DNA of 31,623 nucleotides, from assembly GCA_910588555.1 (NCBI GenBank), contig CAJUPC010000024.1:1-31623 (forward strand), in the 5' to 3' direction. This document shows, one piece after another, positions 7,256 through 14,489 of this stretch (positions are counted from its first letter, which is position 1; every line of letters begins with the position of its first letter). The DNA is from Candidatus Gastranaerophilales bacterium. GTDB lineage: Bacteria; Cyanobacteriota; Vampirovibrionia; Gastranaerophilales; Gastranaerophilaceae. Below the pieces are notes generated by a model that ran no database searches, was not told the origin of the DNA, and was given only the letters and a program-made list of their open reading frames with translations. A program made the position numbers and the translations under genes.

Positions 7256-7427
7256 GTATATAAACTGTGTACTTTATATCTCAAATATATCATAAACAGT
7301 CCGTAAAATCAGGTTATATATTAATTTTTGTAATTTTTTTTTTACAGACTAGCAAAAAAAATTTTTTACATGTTTTAAAACTTAAAACGAGAATGATAAA
7401 TCACGAGAAAGAAAAGAGGATGTGACT

Positions 7428-7766
7428 ATGAACGAAATACCAAAAAACAGTCCGAACATTCCACAACAGCCCCAAAAGGTTGAACAGGTTAAAGTTGAAA
7501 CCGTTCACGAATCTGCACAACAGTCTGCTGTTGAAGCTCAAACAAAAGAAATTAAGGAAATTCCTGAAAATCCTGCTGACAGAACTGCGGTAAAAGTTGA
7601 TAATCTTGAAAATGATATCAAGGTTTTTGCTGCTAATCCGGAATTGGCTCAAAAAGCACTTGAAATAGCTGAACTTGCAGAAAAAAGATATGCTGAAGCA
7701 GGTATTGAAAACCCGGAAGTAAAAGCTTTAGCAGTAAGCAAAGCTTTTGTTGAAGAATTTCAATAA
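7428..7766 (+). CDS. Hypothetical acidic protein, 112 aa
   Basis: ATG 7428 follows AGAGGA with 7-nt spacing; a GTG at 7422 is in frame but too close to that site. Residues 1-50 are Pro/Gln/Val/Glu-rich and probably disordered (MNEIPKNSPNIPQQPQKVEQ). Residues 60-112 form helices rich in Ala and Glu (PELAQKALEIAELAEKRYAE). It is soluble with no signal. It is convergent with aroQ, 23 bp from its stop, with no clear terminator hairpin between. The preceding 215-bp gap holds divergent promoters. Family not recognised. Confidence 0.7.
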   Translation: MNEIPKNSPNIPQQPQKVEQVKVETVHESAQQSAVEAQTKEIKEIPENPADRTAVKVDNLENDIKVFAANPELAQKALEIAELAEKRYAEAGIENPEVKALAVSKAFVEEFQ

Positions 7767-7789
7767 ATGATTTTTATTTAAATATTAAT

Positions 7790-8230
7790 TTAATTGTCTT
7801 CTGATAAAAAGTCGACAATCGCTTTTAGCCCCAATTTATAGGAGTTTATTCCAAAACCTGATATTTGCCCCAAAGATACAGGCGCTATGTATGAGTGGTG
7901 TCTGAATTCTTCTCTTGTGTAAATATTTGTCATGTGTACTTCAACGACAGGAAGTGCAACGGCAGATAATGCATCTCTGATTGCTATACTTGTATGTGTA
8001 TATGCTCCTGCGTTGATTAATATCCCGTCAAAATTACCTTTTGCCGAATGTATTTTTTCTACGATTTCTCCCTCATGGTTGCTTTGAAATGTTTCAATAT
8101 CAATTCCAAGTTCAAATGAGAATGCGTATAAATCTTTTTCCAAATCCTTTAAAGTCATGCTTCCGTATTTTTCGGGTTCCCGAATGCCAAGCATATTCAT
8201 ATTTACGCCGTTTATTACAAGTATTTTCAT
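7790..8230 (-). CDS. aroQ: 3-dehydroquinate dehydratase, type II
   Basis: 146 aa, typical for the type II dodecameric enzyme. It converts 3-dehydroquinate to 3-dehydroshikimate, step three of the shikimate pathway. Active-site residues are visible: Arg17 and Tyr22 in REPEKYG, Asn73 in INAGAY, His99 in EVHMTN and Arg110 in EEFRHHSY. The N-terminal motif is NGVNMNMLG rather than the usual NGPNLNLLG, a mild variation. ATG 8230 has AGAGGA at 6-nt spacing; the frame extends a few codons further, but without homology. It is the only aromatic amino acid gene in the window. Confidence 0.95.
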   Translation of the reverse strand: MKILVINGVNMNMLGIREPEKYGSMTLKDLEKDLYAFSFELGIDIETFQSNHEGEIVEKIHSAKGNFDGILINAGAYTHTSIAIRDALSAVALPVVEVHMTNIYTREEFRHHSYIAPVSLGQISGFGINSYKLGLKAIVDFLSEDN

Positions 8231-8298
8231 GCTAATTCCTCTATGCATTATTATAGTATAAAATCAAGGAATTGTAAATTTTTATTAATTTTTTGCCT

Positions 8299-8304
8299 TA
8301 TAAT
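8299..8304 (+). promoter_or_regulatory. -10 element of the candidate small RNA
   Basis: TATAAT at 8299-8304 matches consensus. A TTGTAA at 8272-8277 is present, but its 21-bp spacing is too long, so the -35 is uncertain. Transcription would start near 8311. Confidence 0.45.
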
Positions 8305-8310
8305 GTAACA

Positions 8311-8407
8311 TGTTTTTCATGCTTGAATTATCATGCATGTACAACTATCCCCAAATCTCCTCCCAAGATTATTGTTCAAAACCGCACGTAAGGTGCGGAT
8401 TTTTTTT
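8311..8407 (+). ncRNA. Candidate small regulatory RNA with a CU-rich single-stranded element
   Basis: About 95 nt in the gap between divergently placed aroQ and the 83-aa gene. No credible reading frame covers it. Order: consensus -10, then a 5' hairpin from CATGC (about 8319-8323) and GCATG (about 8335-8339) within a larger ACATG/CATGT dyad, then an unpaired stretch with ATCCCC and TCTCCTCCC (8356-8364), then a strong terminator hairpin with eight Ts. The CUCCUCCC element is complementary to Shine-Dalgarno sequences. Two stem-loops flanking a CU-rich unpaired segment resemble the cyanobacterial Yfr1 RNA (known core ACUCCUCACAC), but the core is not identical, so homology is not claimed. Confidence 0.5.
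8382..8407 (+). terminator. Intrinsic terminator of the candidate small RNA
   Basis: CCGCAC (8382-8387) pairs with GTGCGG (8393-8398) around a 5-nt loop, followed by a T run at 8400-8407. No plus-strand protein gene lies upstream within about 600 bp, so the terminator itself implies a non-coding transcript here. Confidence 0.8.
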
Positions 8408-8491
8408 ATTTTATTATTTAAACAGCGCTATTTAAATATTATATATAGGTTTAGAAACTATGTAAATTGCGCTTTTAAAAATATTGGTGGG

Positions 8492-8743
8492 CTATTCAAT
8501 TGACATTTTTGAAGATACTTCGGCGATAATGCGCTGTACATCTGCACCGCCTATTGCAACTTCCAATATCAACGGGCTGTGTATTAATACAGTTTCCGAA
8601 TATTCCATTGTATCAACATTGATAATATTGAATTCAATGAAATCATCGCCGGCGAATATTAGTTTGCCATATTCTCCGCCTGTTGCCCATTTGATAAACA
8701 TATATTGATTTTCAAATTCTTTTAGTTTTTCGACTAATTTCAT
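8492..8743 (-). CDS. Small hypothetical protein, possible Sm-like beta-barrel
   Basis: 83 aa from ATG 8743, with GGGAG just upstream. After an N-terminal helix (MKLVEKLKEFENQYMFIKW) the rest alternates in short beta strands: GEYGKLIFAGDDFIEFNII, then ETVLIHSPLILEVAI. The pattern of hydrophobic-x-Gly-x-Leu, Asp and hydrophobic strands resembles the Sm1 motif of Sm/Hfq-like folds, but this is only a visual impression. No catalytic or metal motif. It lies 85 bp from the candidate small RNA, transcribed towards it, and 54 bp after the next minus-strand gene. Function unknown. Confidence 0.7.
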   Translation of the reverse strand: MKLVEKLKEFENQYMFIKWATGGEYGKLIFAGDDFIEFNIINVDTMEYSETVLIHSPLILEVAIGGADVQRIIAEVSSKMSIE

Positions 8744-8797
8744 CCTACTCCCTCTCAATAATATTTTAGTGATTTATTTAAATAAGTCAATTGTTTT

Positions 8798-9442
8798 TTA
8801 TATATTAAAGCTTTTTCTTGCGCCTTCTTCGTGGTAAAATCCACCGCCGCATATTGTTTCAACGACTTTTAAAACAAACTCTCTTGGTGCGTCAACCTGA
8901 TTTAGATAAAATTCTCTGTTAGGCAAATGTCTGATTTTCATAATTGAATTCTGTGTAGATTCCGGCGGAATAAATAAAGATGCAACTTCATTATCCAAAA
9001 GTTTGACCATTTCTTCATCATGGTCTGTAACACCTTTCATAATTTCATAATAATTGCCTTTTACAGCCATTATTCTGCTGGAAAATAAATGTTGTCCATC
9101 TTCTCTATACAACGCCTGAGGCTGGTAATTACATCTGGTAGTAAAACTCATCTTATGCCATAAAATGTTTACTATAACAACGGACTTTTGAGGGTCTGTA
9201 TCTACATAAATATTTTGTGTAGTGATATTTCTTGAAGAGAAAGCCTCTTTAAGCGTATCAACAACAACTTGTAGATTGTCTACCATTCTTGAAAAAATTT
9301 CATTTGTATTAACATTGGCGTGCTGATAATCCAAAAACTGTTTGTACATGTGTGTAGAAACCAGTCCTACTCTTTCTTGTATTAGAGCTGACTTTCTTGC
9401 CGATGTTTCAGAATTATCAAAACTTTCAAAATTATTTAACAT
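8798..9442 (-). CDS. Hypothetical protein, 214 aa
   Basis: ATG 9442 is preceded by AAAGGA at 5-nt spacing. It is soluble, with no signal peptide or membrane helix. The N-terminal 75 residues look helical (SALIQERVGLVSTHMYKQFL); the middle has alternating beta-like segments (SVVIVNILWHKMSFTTRCNY), and the C-terminus ends in GGGFYHEEGARKSFNI. Two isolated Cys are present but no paired metal motif. It is followed on the same strand by the 83-aa gene at 54 bp and may form an operon with it. I do not recognise the family and no function is assigned. Confidence 0.75.
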   Translation of the reverse strand: MLNNFESFDNSETSARKSALIQERVGLVSTHMYKQFLDYQHANVNTNEIFSRMVDNLQVVVDTLKEAFSSRNITTQNIYVDTDPQKSVVIVNILWHKMSFTTRCNYQPQALYREDGQHLFSSRIMAVKGNYYEIMKGVTDHDEEMVKLLDNEVASLFIPPESTQNSIMKIRHLPNREFYLNQVDAPREFVLKVVETICGGGFYHEEGARKSFNI

Positions 9443-9513
9443 ATTTTTCCTTTATCCTCATGTAATAATAAACATGAAATTATGTAAACTATATATTTTT
9501 TTTCTTTACAAAC

Positions 9514-9678
9514 TTATAAATCTTCGGGGATGTAGAAATCAGCTTTTTTAAGCAGTTCTCTTATATGTTCGTAACAACACGCATTTCTTGTGATTTTTTG
9601 GTATTCCCTTACGATATTAAGTATATCATCGACTGACATTTTTATAATTCTTCTTTCATTTTCTATAATCCTTGCCAT
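9514..9678 (-). CDS. Small hypothetical protein, 54 aa
   Basis: ATG 9678 has an ideal ribosome site (GGAGG at 9685-9689, 6-nt spacing). The frame ends at a TAA at 9514. The peptide begins MARIIENERRIIKMSVDDIL and ends LLKKADFYIPEDL; residues 14-46 look helical and include an adjacent Cys pair (NACCYEH). It sits 71 bp upstream of the 214-aa gene on the same strand and may be its first cistron. Family not recognised; the Shine-Dalgarno match is the main support. Confidence 0.65.
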   Translation of the reverse strand: MARIIENERRIIKMSVDDILNIVREYQKITRNACCYEHIRELLKKADFYIPEDL

Positions 9679-9756
9679 ATATAACCTCCAAATTGGTTAT
9701 CGGACAAATGAAAATAAAACTTTTGGCAAATCAACTATTATATTTAGAAATCGGTC

Positions 9757-9785
9757 TTGAAATACGAATAAAAATTTGATATAAT
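9757..9785 (+). promoter_or_regulatory. Sigma70-type promoter of prepilin 2
   Basis: TTGAAA (9757-9762) and TATAAT (9780-9785) with a 17-bp spacer: a near-consensus promoter 27 bp before the start codon. The same -35/-10 sequences occur upstream of prepilin 1. The intact promoter argues that this is a live, switchable gene rather than a decayed one. Confidence 0.8.
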
Positions 9786-9812
9786 AAAAAATAATAAACA
9801 AAGGAGTTGGAA

Positions 9813-10500
9813 ATGAAAAAATTACAGAATTTACAAAGCTTCGGGGGGGGGGGGCAATCATAGCTCCTTAAGAGGCTTTACGCTTGCCGAAGTTTTAATA
9901 GTACTCGGCATTATCGGCGTTGTAGCGGCTTTGACTATGCCGCCATTAATTAGTAATTATAAAAAAAGAGTTGTAGAAAACAAATTAAAACAAACTTATT
10001 CAATTTTTAATCAAGCAATCAGATTATCTGAAATAAAAAACGGAGAAGCTTCTACTTGGATTACTCCAAGTAGTGCATATGGTTCATCAGTTAATTCAAA
10101 AAAATGTTTGAACACATATATACTGCCTTATTTGAACGGGCTGAAGAAATTTGAAGATAATCAGACTTATATAAAAATATTTTTAAATAATGGTGTATAT
10201 ACTTATTGGGCTTGGAACGGCGGACATTTTGAAGTTTATACCAGATTTAAACTCCCAAAATCAGAAAATTTCGTTGATGGAATAGGAGGTAAAGATTATT
10301 TTTTATTTTATTTGCGTCCCAATTTAAGAGATTTTGTACCTGCAGGGTGGCAATTTACTCAAACAAAGGTTGGCTTAATGACTGAAGGTGGCGGGTTACA
10401 CGCTTGCAATAACAATATACGTGGTTTTCATATCAATTGTGCAAGACTGATTATGTTAAACGGCTGGCGAATTCCTAAAGATTATCCTTTTAAATTTTAA
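9813..10500 (+). pseudogene. Type IV prepilin-like protein 2, out of frame at a G12 tract (phase-OFF or sequencing artefact)
   Basis: Start ATG 9813 has AAGGAG at 9800-9805. Read as given, translation passes the G12 tract and hits TAG at 9861 after 16 codons. Removing one G restores one frame of 228 aa to 10500. That product has a leader of 21 residues containing Gly-Gly-Gly-Gly-Asn-His-Ser, then Gly21 before FTLAEVLIVLGIIGVVAALT (Phe22, Glu26), the canonical prepilin peptidase site. The body keeps family landmarks (VVENKLKQTYSIFNQAI) and the C-terminal LIMLNGWRIP plus YP motif. In the given frame no start exists upstream of the signal; a TTG/ATG near 9931-9937 would give a protein without its signal. 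Promoter, ribosome site and body are intact, so a reversible OFF state fits better than decay. Polymerase slippage on the tract could still yield some full-length product. Confidence 0.85.
9843..9854 (+). repeat. G12 homopolymer in the prepilin 2 leader
   Basis: Twelve Gs flanked by TC and CAATCATAGC. Lengths of 11, 8 or 14 would restore the reading frame; 12 and 13 are OFF. Confidence 0.9.
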
Positions 10501-10513
10501 ATATTTATAATAA

Positions 10514-10539
10514 AAAAGCCTCCCTTATGGGAGGCTTTT
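10514..10539. terminator. Bidirectional intrinsic terminator between prepilin 2 and rpoC2
   Basis: AAAAGCCTCCC (10514-10524) and GGGAGGCTTTT (10529-10539) form an 11-bp stem with a TTAT loop, with Ts on both strands. It serves prepilin 2 from the left and the rpoBC1C2 operon from the right. Confidence 0.92.
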
Positions 10540-10554
10540 ATTAGGTGTGTGATT

Positions 10555-13500
10555 TTATTCTTCGTCTTCGCCTAATTGAAAATCAGGAGCGCCGAACATA
10601 CCTTCGATTTCTTCCAAAATCGCAGACGGTTTGCGAGCTTGATTTCTTTGAGCTACTGCACGTTTTCTTTCTTCACGTTCTCTTTCTTCATTTGCATTTG
10701 AAAGGTGGTGGAAGCCTGTACCTGCAGGGATTAAACGACCGATAATTACGTTTTCTTTCAATCCTCGCAAGTTATCTTTCTTACCATCAACAGCTGCTTC
10801 TGTCAAAATTCTTGTGGTTTCTTGGAATGAAGCTGCTGAAATGAATGATTCAGTGTTCAATGAAGCTTTTGTAATACCAAGCAGCATGTATTCACAAGTT
10901 GCAGGTGTTCCGCCTTTTTCTTGAACTTCGCTGTTTTCTTTTTCAAATGTCTGCATTTCAACAAGTTCGCCAGGTAACAATGTTGTATCACCGGCATCAA
11001 CGATTTTAACTTTTTTAGTCATTTGTCTTACGATGATTTCAACGTGTTTATCAGCAATTTCTACGCCTTGTGAACGGTATACGCGTTGTACTTCGTCTAC
11101 AAGGTATTGTTGAGCTGCTTCAGGACCGCAAAGTCTGATAACATCGTGCGGGTTCAAAGGACCGCTTGTTAAAGGCTGACCTTTTGTAATTTTTTGTTTA
11201 TTTTGAACTACGATGTTTGCATCGATTGCGTATTTGATTTCAGTTCTGCCATTGTCGTTTACTAGGTAAAGTCTTGGCAAATCTTCATCAGTTTCAATTT
11301 CTGCAATACCGTCTTCTTCTGCAAGGATAGCACAATCTTTAGGTTTACGGCCTTCAAGAAGTTCTTCAACCCTCGGCAAACCTTGAACGATATCACCGGT
11401 TTTTTGTCTTTCGAATACCAGTGTTGCAATGTTGTCACCGCGAAGAACTAATGCTCCTGCTTCAACCTGTAACATTGTACCCGGGCTGATTAAGTAAGGA
11501 CGTCCGTTTCTTACTGTAATTTCGCCTTTATTAACGGCTGTAACCATACCTGATACAGGTGATTTTTCTCCGCCGTCTGCTACAATTGAATCAAGTCTTA
11601 CAAAATCGCCTTTTTTAACACTTGCTTTGCCTTTTACAGGTATAACAGTTTCGTAAGTTTCGCTTGTTAATAACAATCTTCTTGCATCTTCATTGTTTTC
11701 ATTGATAGCTGCAATACCGTTATTTATAGCTAATACCTGAGTTTTTGCAACAGGTGTTTTGGGTTCAATTGTTTGACCGTCTTTTACAAGAAGTTCTGTT
11801 TGAAGTGAAGATAACAATTTTGCGTTGCCTTCAAATTCACGACGAACAATCAAGTTTTCAAGAACAACAATTCTTAATGCTTCTTTTTCATCAAGTTCTA
11901 CCATACCTTTAAGGTGTGATAAATAGCCTTGCATTTGAAGTACCAAACTTGTTCTTGTAATAGTTGAACCATCCAAGTTTCTTACTCTTGCACCGTCTTT
12001 GTATTGAAGTTGTGTTACAGGAACGATATCAATTAAATCATCTGATGTGTTGAATTTAATTGAAACATTTTTCTGTTCAACATTCAATACTTGAACAGGT
12101 CTTACAAGAATTTGAACAGGTTGGTTAGAAATACTGTCTTCATCTAAAGAAAGTGATGCATCAAGTTCTTCATCCAAATCATCAATGTCTAATTCGTCAA
12201 GAGATGAATCCATAATTGTAACAATTGAAGTTTCTTTTGCTTTGATGCCTTCAGCGATAACTGTTCCTTTTTTAACAACTTCGCCTTCGTCAACTTTTAA
12301 TTCAGAAACGCTTGGCAACGTATGAATTTCTCCGGGGCGGATTGTGATTTCGTGGATAATATCGTTGTATTCTTTGAATTCAACAATACCGTCGATATGG
12401 CAGTATATGTCTTTTACAATTTCTGTACCGGCAGTAACATGAGTTCCGTTATCAACCATTTTTAAAGAACTGTCTTTGTTAATCTGATGAATTTCTTCCG
12501 GAATAAATACTACTGAACCCGGTTTTGTAATAATTTGGTTTTCATCAACTTCAACATCAACATATCTGATTTCACCTGATGAAGTAACTGCACATTCATC
12601 ATCAATAAGTTCGGCAATAATCATACCATTTTCTACTGTTGTATCAACAGGAGCTTTTACAATATATTTTTCGCCTGTTTTATCTACTGTCCAGATTTGT
12701 TCTTTTTTAGTTTGTTCAAATGTTGCATTTTCAGGCATTAATGAAGCAATTACAATTGTCAATTCTTTACCTTGAACAATTTTCTTAATATTTTTGCCTT
12801 CAAATTTAACATCTTCAATAACTAAATCTTCACCGAAACGAACTTCACCGCCGTGTTCAGAAATAGTTAATGTTTCAGCAAGCTTTTCGCCTTCTGAGAT
12901 TTTTTGTCCGTCTTTAACAAGAACTTTAGAACCTCCGGGAAGGTTATAAACATCACCGCCAAGAACCCAAATAATACCTTGTTTATTTGTTGTTCTTGAG
13001 ATGTTGCCTTGTCTGTCTTTCTTTTCATCAGCTACGAAATCTTCGTATAATACTTCACCTGACAAATCAGATGTAATATCTTTTGTAGCTTTTTCGGTAA
13101 GACGAGAGCCGCCTTGAGCTGCGGGTTCAAATTGAGCAAGTTTGAAGCCTTTTTCAACTTTCATACCGTTTGTAAAGAATACGGTTGAACCAGCAGGAAT
13201 GTGATATTTTTCAGTCTTTTTGTCGCCTTTAATTTCAATATCAGCTTCATAGTTTGAGATATTAACAACATCACCGTGACGTGTTCTCAATTCTCTTGTT
13301 TTAACATTTGAAACTACTTCACCGTCTTGTTTTGCAATAATCTCTTTAATTGCATCCTTAACGCCGACCGCACCGCCTGTGTGGAAGGTTCTCATTGTTA
13401 ACTGAGTACCGGGTTCACCGATTGACTGAGCTGCGATAATACCGATAGCTTCACCGATATCGACCGGTTTTTGAGTAGTCATTGCCCAGCCGTAACATTT

Positions 13501-14409
13501 TTGACAGATACCGTATTCAAGTCCGCAAGTCAAACCTGAACGAACTCTTAATTCTTGGAGATTTAAGTGTTTAACTTTTTGAACATCGTTTCTGTCCATT
13601 GTTGTTCCTGCTTTTACAAGAACAGTTCCGTCTGTATCTTTGATATCTTCGGCAATTGTTCTGCCTAATAATCTGTCTACAAGAGGAACGATTACGTTAT
13701 CACCGTCCATAATCGGTTTCATGTCAATAGCTTTTGTAGTGTGGCAGTCATCAGCGCGGATGATAACATCTTGCGCAACGTCAACCAAACGTCTTGTCAA
13801 ATAACCTGAATCGGCTGTTTTCAACGCTGTATCTACAAGCCCTTTTCTTGCACCGTATGATGAAATGATGTATTCTGTAACGGATAAGCCTTCTTTAAAG
13901 TTTGATTTAATCGGCAAGTCGATGATTTGACCTTGTGCGTCAGCCATCAGACCTCTCATACCGACAAGCTGTGATACCTGTGATAAGTTACCTCTCGCAC
14001 CTGAGAATGCCATCATATATACAGGGTTTAGTTTATCAAAGTTTTCAACAACCTGAGCTGTTAATTTAGCGGTTGTTTCTGACCATGTGTCGATAACCTT
14101 TGTATATCTTTCAACTTCGGTGATTTCACCTTTTAAATATCTGTTTGTTGATTTTTCAATTTCTGCTTCTGCTTCTTTAAGCATTTCTTTTTTGATTTCA
14201 GGAACCTGCAAATCCGCAATAGAAATTGTTGTACCGGATTTTGTCGCATACCTGTAACCAAGGTTTTTAAGGCTGTTAGCCAATTCTGCGGTTTTAGCGC
14301 CGCCAAACTCCAGATACATTTGTGAAAGCAAATTGTTCAATCCTTTTTTGTCCATTTGCTTGTTAATGAAATCTACAGTTTTTTTACCGTGATTGTAAGT
14401 TGTTTCCAT
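10555..14409 (-). CDS. rpoC2: DNA-directed RNA polymerase subunit beta-prime C-terminal part (RpoC2), with large SI3 insertion
   Basis: 1284 aa from ATG 14409 (AAAGGA about 12 nt upstream; a TTG at 14451 is in frame but starts no homology). It forms the C-terminal part of split beta-prime. Zn site Cys222, Cys295, Cys302 and Cys305 has almost the E. coli spacing (73, 7 and 3). The trigger-loop helix IGIIAAQSIGEPGTQ through FHTGG is at about 322-346. Homology resumes at QKTGDIVQGLPRVEELLE (about 1002) and runs to ENVIIGRLIPAGTGF near 1220-1231. The roughly 650 residues between are repeated beta-rich units with recurring V-x-x-G-x-x-(I/V) turns, as in sandwich-barrel hybrid motifs. That matches cyanobacterial SI3 (about 640) rather than E. 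coli (188). Asp/Glu-rich tail. Last gene of the rpo operon. Confidence 0.97.
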   Translation of the reverse strand: METTYNHGKKTVDFINKQMDKKGLNNLLSQMYLEFGGAKTAELANSLKNLGYRYATKSGTTISIADLQVPEIKKEMLKEAEAEIEKSTNRYLKGEITEVERYTKVIDTWSETTAKLTAQVVENFDKLNPVYMMAFSGARGNLSQVSQLVGMRGLMADAQGQIIDLPIKSNFKEGLSVTEYIISSYGARKGLVDTALKTADSGYLTRRLVDVAQDVIIRADDCHTTKAIDMKPIMDGDNVIVPLVDRLLGRTIAEDIKDTDGTVLVKAGTTMDRNDVQKVKHLNLQELRVRSGLTCGLEYGICQKCYGWAMTTQKPVDIGEAIGIIAAQSIGEPGTQLTMRTFHTGGAVGVKDAIKEIIAKQDGEVVSNVKTRELRTRHGDVVNISNYEADIEIKGDKKTEKYHIPAGSTVFFTNGMKVEKGFKLAQFEPAAQGGSRLTEKATKDITSDLSGEVLYEDFVADEKKDRQGNISRTTNKQGIIWVLGGDVYNLPGGSKVLVKDGQKISEGEKLAETLTISEHGGEVRFGEDLVIEDVKFEGKNIKKIVQGKELTIVIASLMPENATFEQTKKEQIWTVDKTGEKYIVKAPVDTTVENGMIIAELIDDECAVTSSGEIRYVDVEVDENQIITKPGSVVFIPEEIHQINKDSSLKMVDNGTHVTAGTEIVKDIYCHIDGIVEFKEYNDIIHEITIRPGEIHTLPSVSELKVDEGEVVKKGTVIAEGIKAKETSIVTIMDSSLDELDIDDLDEELDASLSLDEDSISNQPVQILVRPVQVLNVEQKNVSIKFNTSDDLIDIVPVTQLQYKDGARVRNLDGSTITRTSLVLQMQGYLSHLKGMVELDEKEALRIVVLENLIVRREFEGNAKLLSSLQTELLVKDGQTIEPKTPVAKTQVLAINNGIAAINENNEDARRLLLTSETYETVIPVKGKASVKKGDFVRLDSIVADGGEKSPVSGMVTAVNKGEITVRNGRPYLISPGTMLQVEAGALVLRGDNIATLVFERQKTGDIVQGLPRVEELLEGRKPKDCAILAEEDGIAEIETDEDLPRLYLVNDNGRTEIKYAIDANIVVQNKQKITKGQPLTSGPLNPHDVIRLCGPEAAQQYLVDEVQRVYRSQGVEIADKHVEIIVRQMTKKVKIVDAGDTTLLPGELVEMQTFEKENSEVQEKGGTPATCEYMLLGITKASLNTESFISAASFQETTRILTEAAVDGKKDNLRGLKENVIIGRLIPAGTGFHHLSNANEEREREERKRAVAQRNQARKPSAILEEIEGMFGAPDFQLGEDEE

Positions 14410-14457
14410 TATTTTATATTTCCTTTTGTTATATTTATCTTTTGTAAACAACCTCGC

Positions 14458-14488
14458 TTAGCTGCCTAGCTGCAAGGCTTCTTAGCTG
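14458..14488. repeat. Triple TAGCTG repeat between rpoC1 and rpoC2
   Basis: TTAGCTG (14458-14464), CTAGCTG (14466-14472) and TTAGCTG (14482-14488) lie in the 80-bp gap separating the two halves of beta-prime. On the transcript the middle can fold as GCCT/AGGC. Low-complexity origin is possible. Confidence 0.5.
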
Positions 14489-14489
14489 A

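Noticed and set aside
9931..10500. Prepilin 2 as a 189-aa protein starting at TTG 9931
   Set aside because: This start is inside the hydrophobic helix, removes the signal, and has no Shine-Dalgarno site; the true start is 9813 with a frameshift at the G tract.
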